This document shows, one piece after another, positions 32,872 to 43,577 of a DNA stretch of 64,000 nt. The stretch comes from Acinetobacter wuhouensis (GTDB lineage Bacteria; Pseudomonadota; Gammaproteobacteria; Pseudomonadales; Moraxellaceae): positions 3,224,001 through 3,288,000 of the forward strand of contig NZ_CP031716.1 of assembly GCF_001696605.3 (NCBI RefSeq), given 5' to 3'. Under the pieces are notes generated by a model. That model was given only the letters and a program-made list of their open reading frames with translations. It ran no database searches and was not told the origin of the DNA. The position numbers and the translations under genes were made by a program. The number at the start of each line of letters is the position of its first letter. Position 1 is the first letter of the stretch.

Positions 32872-33405
32872 ATGCATTTAGTTCAACGTGTTGCAGCAGT
32901 TGTATTAACTTTGGGTCTAAGTGCAGGCTTAGTCGGTTGTGGTTTCCATTTAAAAGGAACCAATCCACAAGCAACGCCTTTGGTTTATACCAAACTCCAA
33001 TTGGTACTACCTAAAAATACTGAAGACTTAGAAAAAAAACTCAGTGTCTACTTAACTGCGACAGGAGTACAACTGAGTAATGCCAATGATGCTTATGTAC
33101 TCCGTGTACTTGACTATAAACCTGTGCGCCATGAGTTAAATGGTAAATTAGTTGAAACGATTTTACGTCTTTCTGTGACTTTTCAAATTGAAGATAAACA
33201 AGGCAATCCGATTACTGAACCACGTACCTTAAACGCTTCACGCAGTTATCAATATGATGTAGCCACAGTTAACACGGATGACCAACAATATAAATACCTA
33301 AGTCAAATCGTGATTGATGATATTGCACAGCAAATGTCACGTCAGATTGCAGCCAATCGTTTGCCAAAAGCGCGCATTACGCCAACTCAATCTGTTGCTC
33401 AATAA
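32872..33405 (+). CDS. lptE: LPS-assembly lipoprotein LptE
   Basis: Outer-membrane lipoprotein that plugs and assembles the LptD barrel, through which lipooligosaccharide reaches the cell surface. The signal peptide ends in the lipobox LVGC, and the mature part starts CGFHLKGTNPQA, the typical LptE beginning. The rest is a two-layer alpha/beta fold of 177 residues. It lies 20 bp before holA, the conserved pairing. Confidence 0.92.
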   Translation: MHLVQRVAAVVLTLGLSAGLVGCGFHLKGTNPQATPLVYTKLQLVLPKNTEDLEKKLSVYLTATGVQLSNANDAYVLRVLDYKPVRHELNGKLVETILRLSVTFQIEDKQGNPITEPRTLNASRSYQYDVATVNTDDQQYKYLSQIVIDDIAQQMSRQIAANRLPKARITPTQSVAQ

Positions 33406-33425
33406 TTAAAATTTAAGAAATATCT

Positions 33426-34418
33426 ATGAAACTTGACTATTTACAAGCCCTCAAACGTGTCGACGAAGCGCGAGGCGTTTGGATTTTACATGGTCAAGAA
33501 CCCTTATTAGAACAAAACCTGCTTGATGCCTTGAGAAAGAGTTGGACAAAGCATGAAATTGAACGACAACGCCATGATTTAAATAGTGTTTCAGACTGGA
33601 AAAATGTCTTTAATGCTTTAAATAGCTTGTCGCTTTTTTCTCAACATCTGGCTTTAGAAGTTCATGGCAATATCAAACCTGATGCCAATGGGCTTAAACA
33701 ACTTAAACAATATATTCAGCACAATGAACATAATCTATTGATCATTGTATTACCGAAGCAAGATTCAAATAGTTTAAAATCTGCTTTTTTCCAAACCGTT
33801 GAAGCCAATGGCGTGGTTGTTTCGTTAACAGCCACTTATGCACAAGACCGCCAACGCATTTTAAGCATTGAAGCAGAAAAATTGGGCATCCAACTCAATC
33901 AAGATGCATGGACATGGCTTGAACAACACCATGAACATAATTTATTGGCTGCTAAAAACAGCTTAATGCGTGTCACAGACACCTTTCCAGATCAACAAAC
34001 CATTGAAATAGAACATTTACAACAATGTCTACAAGATCAATCTCGCTATAGTACTTTTGATCTCAGTGATGCTTTGATCCAAGGGAATCTCGCATTATCC
34101 ATAAAAATTTTTCAATATCTTTTAGAATCTGGCGAACCTGATAGTTTAATTCTGTGGACAATCAGTAAAGAAATGCGTCTATTGATGCAACTCTATGAGC
34201 AACCGCAAAATGCCTTACAACTCGGCATTTGGAAAACCAAAATTTCTTTGTATCAACAAGCACTTAGACGCCTCAATCCACATTCTTTTTTAGCATGGCC
34301 ACAGCTTTTATTGCGTGTAGATGCTGCGATTAAAGGTATCAGCAAAGAGCGCCCTGAGCATATTATTCAGCAATGCATTGCAGAACTCTGTGGAAAAACG
34401 CTATTTATAAATCACTGA
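33426..34418 (+). CDS. holA: DNA polymerase III delta subunit
   Basis: Clamp-loader subunit that opens the beta sliding clamp. The protein has the delta pattern: N-terminal GVWILHGQEPLLEQNLLDALR, a RarA/AAA-like middle and a C-terminal helical collar, over 330 residues. It is translated right after lptE, as in E. coli. No nadD or rsfS follows; rsfS is at 8.9 kb instead. Confidence 0.93.
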   Translation: MKLDYLQALKRVDEARGVWILHGQEPLLEQNLLDALRKSWTKHEIERQRHDLNSVSDWKNVFNALNSLSLFSQHLALEVHGNIKPDANGLKQLKQYIQHNEHNLLIIVLPKQDSNSLKSAFFQTVEANGVVVSLTATYAQDRQRILSIEAEKLGIQLNQDAWTWLEQHHEHNLLAAKNSLMRVTDTFPDQQTIEIEHLQQCLQDQSRYSTFDLSDALIQGNLALSIKIFQYLLESGEPDSLILWTISKEMRLLMQLYEQPQNALQLGIWKTKISLYQQALRRLNPHSFLAWPQLLLRVDAAIKGISKERPEHIIQQCIAELCGKTLFINH

Positions 34419-34449
34419 TCAGCTTAGAATTCAATATATTATCATTATA

Positions 34450-34468
34450 TAAAATAATTCTCATTTTC
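34450..34468 (+). promoter_or_regulatory. Candidate Fur box upstream of macA
   Basis: TAAAATAATTCTCATTTTC matches 13 of 19 positions of the consensus GATAATGATAATCATTATC, counted by eye. It lies about 80 bp before the macA start, in the right place for an operator. AT-rich sequence makes chance matches likely, so this is tentative. Confidence 0.4.
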
Positions 34469-34548
34469 ATTCATTTAAAAAAATCCACGCTTTATCCTTA
34501 TTTACTCATTATAATTTGATCAATTTTTCACTTTACCTACTTATTGCT

Positions 34549-35901
34549 ATGCCTAAAATAAAACCTGCAAAAATCATTGTTATAGCGGTCTGCCTTGCTA
34601 TTGTTGCAGCAGCTGCATGGTACTTCCTCAAACCCAAAAATGTTCAACCTCAATACATTACTGCTGAAGTTACCCGTAGTGATATTGAAGACTCTGTCCT
34701 TGCAACAGGTGATCTAGAAGCCACAAAAATGGTCAGTGTCGGGGCACAGGTGTCTGGTCAGGTGAAAAAGATGTATGTGAAATTGGGCGACCAAGTCAAA
34801 CAAGGTCAACTGATTGCACAAATTGACTCTGTTCGTCAGACCAATGATTTAAAAACAGCAGAAGCAAGCATTAAAAATCAGCAAGCACAACTTGCCACCA
34901 AGCAAGCCAACTTAGCCAAAGCAGAAGCAGAATATAATCGTCAAAAAAATATGTATGCTCAGGATGCAACATCAAAAGCGGAATATGAAAGTGCTCTAGC
35001 TGCATTTAAAACTGCTCAAGCCGAGATTGCATCGATGAATGCGCAAATTGAACAATCGCGCTTAACCCTCGCAACTGCCAAAGAAGATTTAGGTTATACC
35101 CAAATTAGCGCTCCGATGGATGGAACCGTCGTGGCAATTGTGACCGAAGAAGGTCAAACGGTAAATGCCAATCAAAGTGCGCCAACCATTGTAAAATTGG
35201 CTAAATTAGACACCATGACCATCAAAGCTCAGATTTCTGAAGCAGATGTAATGAAAGTTGAGGAAGGACAAAAGGTTTATTTCACAACTTTGGGTGATAG
35301 CGAGAAAAAACGTTATGCAACTTTGCGTCAAGTTGAGCCTGCACCTGAATCAATCAATACCGAAACAAGCTCAAATTCTTCTTCATCATCAAGCACCGCA
35401 ATTTACTATAATGCACTGTTTGATGTGCCAAATGATGATGGAAAATTGCGTATTGATATGACTGCTCAAGTTTATATTATCTTGGCTGATGTGAAGAATG
35501 CGCTTTCAATTCCAGCAGCGGCTTTGCAAAATTCAAATCGTCCACAACGAGCTAAATCTAGCAACAGTTCTAATGCAAATGGCACAAATGCTGATTCATC
35601 CAAATCTGCTTCTGCACCGAATAAAGATGCTAAAAAATCAGATGATCGTCCTGAACGTTTAGAATTGACTGCCGATGAAAAAGCATTGGTTGATCAAGGC
35701 AAAGCTTCTGTTTCCGTTGTTCGTGTCTTACAAGCGGATGGTTCTGCAAAACGCAAACAAGTTTTAGTGGGTTTAAACAACCGTGTTACGGCGCAAATCA
35801 TTCGTGGTCTAAAAGAAGGCGAACAAGTGGTCATTGCCGATGGCTCTGATACCTCGAATGATTCTGCAAAACGTAGTAACCGTGGTGGGATGAGATTTTA
35901 A
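34549..35901 (+). CDS. macA: MacA-type periplasmic adaptor (membrane fusion) protein
   Basis: Periplasmic adaptor that joins a MacB-type ABC transporter to an outer-membrane channel. Order: N-terminal membrane anchor (about 8-27), barrel-sandwich/lipoyl half starting [25 protein letters not shown], alpha-helical hairpin (about 95-180, Ala/Gln/Glu-rich), second lipoyl half [18 protein letters not shown], then beta-barrel. A Ser/Asn/Lys-rich low-complexity insert around 330-375 is unusual. ATG 34549 is used; TTG 34516 would extend it. It is 2 bp before macB. By analogy with PvdRT-OpmQ it might export a siderophore or peptide. Confidence 0.88.
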   Translation: MPKIKPAKIIVIAVCLAIVAAAAWYFLKPKNVQPQYITAEVTRSDIEDSVLATGDLEATKMVSVGAQVSGQVKKMYVKLGDQVKQGQLIAQIDSVRQTNDLKTAEASIKNQQAQLATKQANLAKAEAEYNRQKNMYAQDATSKAEYESALAAFKTAQAEIASMNAQIEQSRLTLATAKEDLGYTQISAPMDGTVVAIVTEEGQTVNANQSAPTIVKLAKLDTMTIKAQISEADVMKVEEGQKVYFTTLGDSEKKRYATLRQVEPAPESINTETSSNSSSSSSTAIYYNALFDVPNDDGKLRIDMTAQVYIILADVKNALSIPAAALQNSNRPQRAKSSNSSNANGTNADSSKSASAPNKDAKKSDDRPERLELTADEKALVDQGKASVSVVRVLQADGSAKRKQVLVGLNNRVTAQIIRGLKEGEQVVIADGSDTSNDSAKRSNRGGMRF

Positions 35902-35903
35902 AT

Positions 35904-37895
35904 ATGGATCATAACAATCAGAGTAATCGCCCATTATTAGAGGTGAGCAATCTGATTCGTGAGTTCCCCGCTGGTGAATCTACGATTCAGATTTTAAAGA
36001 GTATCAATCTCAAGATTTATGCTGGAGAGTTGGTTGCCATCGTCGGACAATCAGGTTCAGGTAAATCTACATTAATGAATATTTTAGGCTGTCTGGATCA
36101 ACCGACTTCAGGCAGTTATCAGGTCAATGGACGCGAAACACGTGAACTTGAGCCTGATGAATTGGCGCAATTGCGTCGTGAATATTTTGGTTTTATTTTC
36201 CAACGTTATCACTTGCTTGGTGACTTAACTGCTGCTGGAAACGTTGAAGTTCCTGCGATTTATGCAGGGATGGATCCGTCTGTGCGCCAACAACGCTCAC
36301 AGGAAATTTTGACTGAGCTGGGTTTAGGTGAAAAGACGCAGAACCGTCCCAATCAGCTTTCAGGTGGCCAGCAACAACGTGTCTCTATTGCCCGTGCCTT
36401 AATGAATGGTGGTGATGTAATTCTTGCCGATGAACCAACAGGTGCATTGGATAAGAATAGTGGTGTTGAAGTGATGCGGATTCTGCGCGAGCTGAATGCC
36501 AAAGGTCATACCATCATTCTGGTTACCCATGATATGAATGTGGCGAAAAATGCCACACGTATTATTGAAATCAGTGATGGCAATATCATTGCCGATAACC
36601 CCAATACACCACAGCATGATGATGAAATTGAAGTTGTTGCTGAACCAGAATCTAAGGTAAATCGCAAAAAATCATCGAAATGGCGTTCTGCGATTGATCG
36701 TTTTGCTGAAGCATTTAACATGGCTTTATTGGCCATGAATGCCCATCGCATGCGTACCTTCCTCACCATGCTCGGGATCATTATCGGGATTGCATCGGTA
36801 GTATCTGTCGTCGCACTCGGGAATGGTTCACAAAAGCAAATTTTGGAAAATATCAGCAGTTTGGGAACCAATACCATTACGGTATTCCAAGGACGTGGCT
36901 TTGGTGACAACTCCAAAACTGCACAATTTAAAACATTGATTCCTGCCGATGCTGAAGCACTGGCTGAACAGCCTTATGTGGAAGCGGTTAGCCCAACAGT
37001 AAATAGCAGTGTCACGGCGCGTTTTAAAGATACTGAAGCCTCAGCGACTGTGAATGGTGTCAGCAATGATTTCTTTAATGTCAGAGGGTTAGAATTTACA
37101 TCGGGGCAAGCTTTTGACAAACAAAGTGTCACCCAACAAGCTCAAGATGTGGTGATTGATTCCAATACCAAAAATACTTTTTTCAGCGATGGTACAGATC
37201 CTCTCGGACAAGTGATTTTACTCGGTAGTGTACCAAGTCGAATTATCGGTGTGGTCGATGCCCAACAAGGCATGATGGGAAATTCTGACAGTTTAAATGT
37301 CTATTTACCCTACTCGACTGTGATGAGTCGTATGCTCGGGCAAGCCAATGTGCGGAGTATCATTGTCCGTGTTAAAGATACTTATCCGACTGCGGTTGCG
37401 GAAAATGCCATCTTAAGTTTGTTGGAACAACGTCATGGTGCGCAAGATGTCTTTACGCAGAACTCGGACAGTATTCGCCAAACCATTGAACAAACTACGC
37501 AAACCATGACTTTATTGGTATCTGCAATTGCGGTGATTTCACTGGTTGTTGGTGGTATTGGCGTCATGAATATCATGCTGGTTTCAGTCACTGAGCGTAC
37601 TCAAGAGATTGGTGTACGAATGGCTGTGGGGGCACGTCAAAGTGATATCCTGCAACAATTCCTGATTGAAGCAATCCTTGTTTGTATCTTAGGGGGAATT
37701 CTGGGTGTACTACTCTCTCTTGGAATTGGACAATTGATTAGCCATGTTGCCAAAGGTAGTTTCCAAATGGCGTATTCAACCACGTCAATCATTGCTGCCT
37801 TTGTATGTTCAACCTTGATCGGTGTAGTGTTTGGATTTATCCCTGCACGCAATGCAGCGCAATTGAACCCTGTTGATGCACTTTCACGTGAATGA
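35904..37895 (+). CDS. macB: MacB-type ABC transporter, fused ATPase and permease
   Basis: Type VII ABC transporter of 663 residues that works as a mechanotransmitter to drive export from the periplasm. The nucleotide-binding domain has Walker [11 protein letters not shown]-loop [10 protein letters not shown], signature [15 protein letters not shown] and Walker [13 protein letters not shown]. The first membrane segment follows at about 285-305, a large periplasmic domain to about 530, and three C-terminal membrane segments. The fused architecture is that of MacB/PvdT, with macA before and an outer-membrane channel after. Confidence 0.93.
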   Translation: MDHNNQSNRPLLEVSNLIREFPAGESTIQILKSINLKIYAGELVAIVGQSGSGKSTLMNILGCLDQPTSGSYQVNGRETRELEPDELAQLRREYFGFIFQRYHLLGDLTAAGNVEVPAIYAGMDPSVRQQRSQEILTELGLGEKTQNRPNQLSGGQQQRVSIARALMNGGDVILADEPTGALDKNSGVEVMRILRELNAKGHTIILVTHDMNVAKNATRIIEISDGNIIADNPNTPQHDDEIEVVAEPESKVNRKKSSKWRSAIDRFAEAFNMALLAMNAHRMRTFLTMLGIIIGIASVVSVVALGNGSQKQILENISSLGTNTITVFQGRGFGDNSKTAQFKTLIPADAEALAEQPYVEAVSPTVNSSVTARFKDTEASATVNGVSNDFFNVRGLEFTSGQAFDKQSVTQQAQDVVIDSNTKNTFFSDGTDPLGQVILLGSVPSRIIGVVDAQQGMMGNSDSLNVYLPYSTVMSRMLGQANVRSIIVRVKDTYPTAVAENAILSLLEQRHGAQDVFTQNSDSIRQTIEQTTQTMTLLVSAIAVISLVVGGIGVMNIMLVSVTERTQEIGVRMAVGARQSDILQQFLIEAILVCILGGILGVLLSLGIGQLISHVAKGSFQMAYSTTSIIAAFVCSTLIGVVFGFIPARNAAQLNPVDALSRE

Positions 37896-37916
37896 TTAAA
37901 GAATAAGGAAAATATA

Positions 37917-39320
37917 ATGCAAATGAATTTAACGAAGCTTGCAACTGCCTTGATTCTTGGAAGTTCGTTGGTCGGTTGTGCAGCAGTGGTCAAAACACCA
38001 TATCAAGCGCCTGCGGTACAAGTGCCTAGTGGTTTTGCTTATGACAATGCAAAATCTAAGCAAATTCAAACCGATTTGTATGCAGACCAATGGTGGACAT
38101 TGTTTGGTGATGCTCAATTGAATCAGCTGGTCGATCAAGTCATTCAAAAAAATGCTGACTTGGCTGTGGCTGGAATTAATTTACAAACTGCGCGTTTAAA
38201 AGCGGGTTTGGCACGTGATCAACAAGGACCTCGTGTTAGCTCAGGTGTTTCGACTGGACATTCGTTTGATTTAAATTCTGGTGATGATTCTGCAAAAGGG
38301 CTATCCCTTAGTGCTGGTGTCAGCTATGAAGTCGATTTATTTGGAAAATTAGCACGTCAAACTGAAGCCGCAAAGTGGGAATCTTTAGCAACTGAACAAG
38401 ATTTACAAGCCACTGGTCAAACATTGATTGGTACAACAGCAAATTTATATTGGCAATTGGGTTATCTCAATGAGCGTTATAGTACAGCGCAACAAAGCCT
38501 TGCTTCAACGCAAAAAACTTATGAATTGGTCCGTACTCAATATAAAGCTGGCGCAGTTTCTGGTTTGGATTTAACTCAGGCTGAACAATCTGTTCAAAGC
38601 CAAAAAGCCAGTTTAAGTCAGATTGAACAACAATTGGTTGAAACACGAACAGCCTTAGCGGTGTTATTGCAAATTCCTGTTCAACAGTTAAATATCCAAG
38701 AACCGAAAAAATTACCACGTATAGCTTTACCGAATATTTCTGCGGGTTTGCCTGCGGATATTTTGTCACGTCGTCCTGACTTAAGAGCTGCGGAATTACG
38801 TTTACGTGAATCTTTAGCAAATAAGGATGCCACTAAAGCCAGCTACTACCCTTCAATCAGTTTGACTGGAAGTTTGGGTTCGACCAGTACGTCTTTGGCG
38901 AATTTATTGAAGAATCCTGCGTTGACTTTAGGTGCGAGTTTAAGCCTACCTTTTCTACAATATAATGATATGCAAAAAGATTTAAAGATCAGTGAATTGG
39001 ATTATGAAAAAGCCATTATTCAATATCGCAATACTTTATATCAAGCTTTTGCCGATACTGAAAATGCACTTTCGAATCGCACTGAGTTGGACAAGCAAGT
39101 GGCTTTGCAACAGCGTAATTTAGAGCTTGCGGAGAAAACTGAAAGGCTGACTTTAGTGCGTTATAAGAATGGTGCGATTGCGTTGAAAAACTTATTAGAT
39201 GCACAAGAAACTACACGTAATGCACGTTTGTCTTTGGTGCAAACCAAGCAGAGTCAGTACAATGCTTATGTGACTTTAATGCAGGCTTTGGGTGGCAGTC
39301 CGATTAAACAATTACCTTAA
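37917..39320 (+). CDS. Outer membrane efflux lipoprotein (OprM/NodT type)
   Basis: TolC-family channel of 467 residues, lipid-anchored at the Cys of LVGCAAVVKTPYQ. Two outer membrane efflux (OEP) repeats, each with an Asn/Ala-rich helical hairpin (for example NADLAVAGINLQTARLKAG and SGLDLTQAEQSVQSQKASL), and the conserved LPADILSRRPDLRAAELRL. It lies 21 bp after macB, so macA-macB and this gene form one tripartite efflux operon that ends at the terminator at 39329. Confidence 0.9.
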   Translation: MQMNLTKLATALILGSSLVGCAAVVKTPYQAPAVQVPSGFAYDNAKSKQIQTDLYADQWWTLFGDAQLNQLVDQVIQKNADLAVAGINLQTARLKAGLARDQQGPRVSSGVSTGHSFDLNSGDDSAKGLSLSAGVSYEVDLFGKLARQTEAAKWESLATEQDLQATGQTLIGTTANLYWQLGYLNERYSTAQQSLASTQKTYELVRTQYKAGAVSGLDLTQAEQSVQSQKASLSQIEQQLVETRTALAVLLQIPVQQLNIQEPKKLPRIALPNISAGLPADILSRRPDLRAAELRLRESLANKDATKASYYPSISLTGSLGSTSTSLANLLKNPALTLGASLSLPFLQYNDMQKDLKISELDYEKAIIQYRNTLYQAFADTENALSNRTELDKQVALQQRNLELAEKTERLTLVRYKNGAIALKNLLDAQETTRNARLSLVQTKQSQYNAYVTLMQALGGSPIKQLP

Positions 39321-39328
39321 TATTTAAA

Positions 39329-39350
39329 AAAAGCCCGAAAGGGCTTTTTA
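39329..39350 (+). terminator. Terminator of the macAB operon
   Basis: AAAAGCCC-GAAA-GGGCTTTTT, a tetraloop stem with T-run directly after the efflux channel gene. Confidence 0.88.
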
Positions 39351-39447
39351 CATTTCTAGGATTTAAATAACAAGAACTTTCTTTTTGATATATAGAATAT
39401 ACTCTATCCTTACACCATATATAAACAACTCTATAATTTTAAAGAAT

Positions 39448-40405
39448 ATGATCAATCAAAACCTAGCCATTATTTTATTATCTACTTTTGCTTTAAGTGC
39501 TTGTGCAAAAAATACTAATGATCAACAAACGTCGGCTACTAATAATCAAAAAAATGCTTCGCCTGAACTACAATCAAAAATTCAAAAATTGATTGAAAAA
39601 ACCCAAAAAATATGATTTTTGTAGAAGGTGGCACCTTTATGATGGGCGACTTTGATTACTATGATAATAATATTGACAGCAAACCTGTACATAAGGTGAC
39701 TTTAGACAGTTTTAGTATGAATGCTTACAAAACGACTTATGAGGATTTGGATATTTATAGTGAAGTCGCCAAAACACCAAAAGTCGTGTCAAAAGACTCA
39801 CACTCTTCCAAATACAGATATTCGGTTTCAGCTGCAGATGTTTGATAGCAAGAGGGACGAAATTATTGCCAATGGTTGGGTAAACAACTCAATCTAAATA
39901 TGGACTTGCCTACTGAAGCCCAATGGGAGTATGCAGCACGCAATAAAGATCAAAAGATTCACTTTCCAACCAATACTGGAAAAATTGAGGATGGTATTAA
40001 TGTCTGGAGTTATGAGCAAAGAATTGAGTTACGCCATAAAAATAAAGCCCCTAAATCATTATTTTCTGAAATAGGTCAATTTCCACCCTCAGCTTTAGGC
40101 TTTTATGATTTAATTACAGATAACTATGAATGGATGCTTGATTGGTATGCTACAGACTACTATCAGCATTCTCCTGAAAAAACCCACAAGGCCCTAAGAC
40201 AGGGACTGAAAAAGTATTACGTAGTTCTAAACCTCTAGATGGTCAAACCTTACTAATGGGCGAAGGCTTAACCGCACGACGTAGTCACGCTCACCCAATA
40301 CAGCCCTCAGAAAGTGATTTTCCACAAAAATTCAAAGGTATTTTAAATCCTAATTTTGAAAACTCGGTGCGTTGTGTAGTAAATCAGCAAAAACCGATTT
40401 TATAA
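39448..40405 (+). pseudogene. FGE-sulfatase-like lipoprotein, disrupted first copy
   Basis: Homologue of the intact gene at 40518-41474, to which long stretches are nearly identical. It starts with a lipoprotein signal (lipobox ALSAC) at ATG 39448. Three kinds of damage are seen by aligning the two: a frameshift at the A-run near 39600-39612; two consecutive stops, TGA TAG, at 39843-39848 where the intact copy has TCA TGG (Ser-Trp); and a one-base A-run frameshift near 40180. The reading frame otherwise persists to TAA at 40405. The decay looks recent, given how much identity remains. Confidence 0.88.
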
Positions 40406-40517
40406 ACATTAAATATCATGAATTGATCAATTATGCTTACTGTTTTAACAAAATCAATCTTTATCAACATGGTACATCCATCTAACATAGAAAAAATGAT
40501 TCGTTTGGATATAAGAA

Positions 40518-41474
40518 ATGCTAAAACAAAATATAATTGCGATCTTCCTATCAAGTGTTGCTTTAACCGCTTGTGCAAAAAACACGTCTGAGGCTCCTCA
40601 GACTAAAGCACAACAAGCAAATACCGAGATTAATCCTGAGCTACAAACAGAAATAAATAAATTATTAGAAAAAACAAAAAAGAATATGATCTTTGTCAAA
40701 GGGGGCTCCTTTATGATGGGGGACTTTGATTTCTATGATAATAATATTGACAGTAAACCCGTACATAAGGTGACTTTAGACAGTTTTAGTATGAATGCTT
40801 ACAAAGCGACTTATGAGGATTTGGATATTTATAGTGAAGCCACCAATACACCAAAAGTCGTGTCAAAAGACTCACACTCTTCCAAATACAGATATCCAGT
40901 TTCAGCGGCAGGGGTTTCATGGCAAGAGGGACGAAATTACTGCCAATGGTTAGGTAAACAACTCAATCTAAATATGGACTTGCCTACTGAAGCCCAATGG
41001 GAATATGCAGCACGCAATAAAGGTCAAAAGATTCACTTTCCAACTAATACTGGAGAAATTGAAGATGGAATCAATGTTTGGGACTTTGACCAAAGAGAAG
41101 CACTAGTGAGAGAATTTAAGTCTGTGGGTGCCAATATTTCAGTCATTGGTCGATATCCTCCTTCTGCTTTAGGTTTTTATGATTTAATTACAGATAACTA
41201 TGAATGGATGCTTGATTGGTATGCCGCAGACTACTATCAGCATTCCCCTGAAAAAAACCCACAAGGACCCAAAATAGGTTCTGAGAAAGTCTTACGTAGT
41301 TCTAAACCTCTAGATGGTCAAACCCTGCAAATGGGTGAGGGCTTGACTGTACGTCGTAGCCATGCTCACCCAGTACAACGTATTGACTATCCAGATGATT
41401 TTAAAGGAAGTATAAATGCAAACTTTAAAAATGCTGTGCGTTGTGTAGTAAATCAGCAAAAACCGATTGTATAA
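40518..41474 (+). CDS. FGE-sulfatase-like lipoprotein, candidate T6SS immunity protein
   Basis: 318-residue lipoprotein (lipobox ALTAC) with a formylglycine-generating-enzyme/SUMF1 fold. Family landmarks: MIFVKGGSFMMGD, SWQEGRNYCQWLGKQL, DLPTEAQWEYAAR and the final AVRCVV. Where true FGE enzymes carry the catalytic Cys pair near the Arg-rich end, this protein has TVRRSHAHPV without Cys, and EWMLDWY replaces the usual GNVWEW, so it is probably a non-catalytic binding protein. It is a tandem duplicate of the pseudogene before it and converges on the putative T6SS cargo gene. Immunity to that cargo is inferred from position, location and fold only. Confidence 0.7.
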   Translation: MLKQNIIAIFLSSVALTACAKNTSEAPQTKAQQANTEINPELQTEINKLLEKTKKNMIFVKGGSFMMGDFDFYDNNIDSKPVHKVTLDSFSMNAYKATYEDLDIYSEATNTPKVVSKDSHSSKYRYPVSAAGVSWQEGRNYCQWLGKQLNLNMDLPTEAQWEYAARNKGQKIHFPTNTGEIEDGINVWDFDQREALVREFKSVGANISVIGRYPPSALGFYDLITDNYEWMLDWYAADYYQHSPEKNPQGPKIGSEKVLRSSKPLDGQTLQMGEGLTVRRSHAHPVQRIDYPDDFKGSINANFKNAVRCVVNQQKPIV

Positions 41475-41500
41475 AATTACTAGAAATAGCTATATCAAGT

Positions 41501-43572
41501 CTAAACCTGATATAGCTGAATTTCCTTGTCATCAAAAGGTTCCAACACATCTAAATTTGAAGCCAAAATAGCATCATTCTCAGCATAACCTTCGATATAA
41601 TCTAACTGCTTAAATTGTATATCATCCTGATTTCGGACAATCAAATGATTTAGAGGATATCCTTTAATCGGCTTCGCCTGTTTACGATATTTTAAATAGT
41701 CTTTTAACCATTTGTTTTCTCGACCTCCTTCATAATCAAAACCACTATTTAAGATTCGAATAATATCTTCAGCGATGCTTTTATCTTCACCATAGTTGAG
41801 AAAACGAATAATATCCCCTTCGATTTTCTGCATGGCACTTGCCGACTGGGACGTTGCCCTTGGATGAACATGCTGAATCACATTCATCCATTCACGGGTT
41901 GAAATGCAGGTTTTAAAAATATTAATTATGGCATTTTTTCGTGCTACAAAACGATTAACCTCGAGATCCAGATTATTAAGGCTAATTGTCATATCAAATA
42001 ATGAAGCCGTAGGGGTCGACCAATGTGTCACCCCATAAATCAATATCCCCTTGCTTTCAGGTGAGGCTCTCACCAAACCTTCTAATCCATTCGGAGAGTT
42101 AACATTCATGGCAACTCTATATCTTTGCTGATCTGAAGATATACTATCAATCCATCTACCATACCCTTCGACTAAAAATTCAACTTGTTGAGTAAGGGGG
42201 TGATCATCACCAATGCAATAGGCCAATATTTGAGCCAATGTACTAAAAGCCAATTTATGTATATAAAGTAATTGCTTAAACGAAGCTTGCAATAGTTGGC
42301 TTCTGACAAACAGGGCAAAATGCATCATTTGTTTAAAATCCACTTCAAAATCAAGTGAACCTTTGGCACCAATTCCCCAACATAAATGCAAAGCAACACG
42401 AAATTTAAACTTACCTCCCTGAAGAAATATTTGGAATTTTCCTTCAAATCCACCACCAATACTTCCTCCTAAAGTAGGAGCTGCAGAGGCAATATTGACA
42501 AATTTAGGTGGACTCTCTGTTTTATCGTTATACCACTCCAAGGATGCCATAACTGTCACCCCCAATTGAGCACCAGCAAAGGCTTTTACTTCGGCAGCAA
42601 CTTGGTTTTCAGTGGTCTTATCAAAGTCAGCATCTGTAGGTTCTAATCTACCACCAGAGTTAGCATTGGTTCGACTTGGCTTTCGAGTGGTAGGGTAAAC
42701 AACTTGCGGAGCACCAACTCTCATCGGCAAATCCACTGATAAATTACCAGTCAAGCCAATATTAGCTCCTGAAAAACCGTGTAAGGTACATCCACGTATA
42801 AAACGTATTGTCCCTAATGCCATATCACCAATAGCTAGATTCCACCCATTCTCACTTGGGCAAAAGCTTCTCCATTCTTTTTGTTTTTCAAACAAAACGA
42901 ATTTTGCAGAAAGATCACCTTTCGCCCGTATTGACACACCTTTATTTGTGGCATGTATAGAAGCTTCTCCACCATTTCCAGCAACCAATCTCATCCACTG
43001 AGACTCAACACTGACATTGGTACCATTACTGTTTTGATATTGTTTCGCAAGTTCGCCACCTATTCCCCCAATCATGTCATAAATTGCTTTTTCATCACTA
43101 CCAAATTTCTTTTTATATATTTCTAAACTTAACTTATCCTTTAATTCCTCGAAACTTTTATTCAGTTCCTTTAAATCAATTTCGATATCTCCATCTTCCT
43201 TATGGTTTCTTGATTTTATTGCACCTCCTTTAATTTTAACTTTCATTTCACTATTTAAGCGTTTGGATTTTAACTGATCATATTCTTTAGCAGTTAAATA
43301 TTTCCTTAACAAATTTTTCTGTCCAGTTTTTGTATCACCAGTAGTTTCTAACACTAAAACTTCGCGTAAATCTGCCTTATCAGAAAACTTTTCGTTTATC
43401 TTTTCTACTGCTTTTTTCTGATTTATATTTAATCTTTTCTCGATTTCCTCAATTTCCTCTGGAGTTCTAGCGATATACTTCATTTTTTCATCTAACTCAT
43501 ATTTAGTTCGATGAACATTTTTGATTGATTCTTCCAAATCTCTTGTAATTTTTTCAAATGTATTAAAAACTT
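41501..43572 (-). pseudogene. Putative T6SS cargo effector, 3' part, cut off by IS insertion
   Basis: Codes for about 689 residues of the interrupted protein. It begins with a Lys/Glu-rich, probably coiled-coil stretch (about 130 residues). A Gly- and Ala-rich middle follows, with repeated segments such as AFAGAQLGVTVMASLEW and LGGSIGGGFEGKFQIFLQGG, then a hydrophobic helical segment (MMHFALFVRSQLLQASFKQL) and a C-terminal helical domain. The composition hints at a membrane-acting toxin, but I recognise no named toxin fold. Base composition of its 5' half is markedly AT-rich. Open from 43597 only because the IS end supplies an alternative start; expression as such is doubtful. Confidence 0.7.
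43570..43572. repeat. Target-site duplication, left copy (CTT)
   Basis: CTT immediately outside the left end of the IS; the matching CTT is at 44811-44813. Three bases is the usual duplication for many IS3-family elements. Confidence 0.8.
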
Positions 43573-43577
43573 TGATC

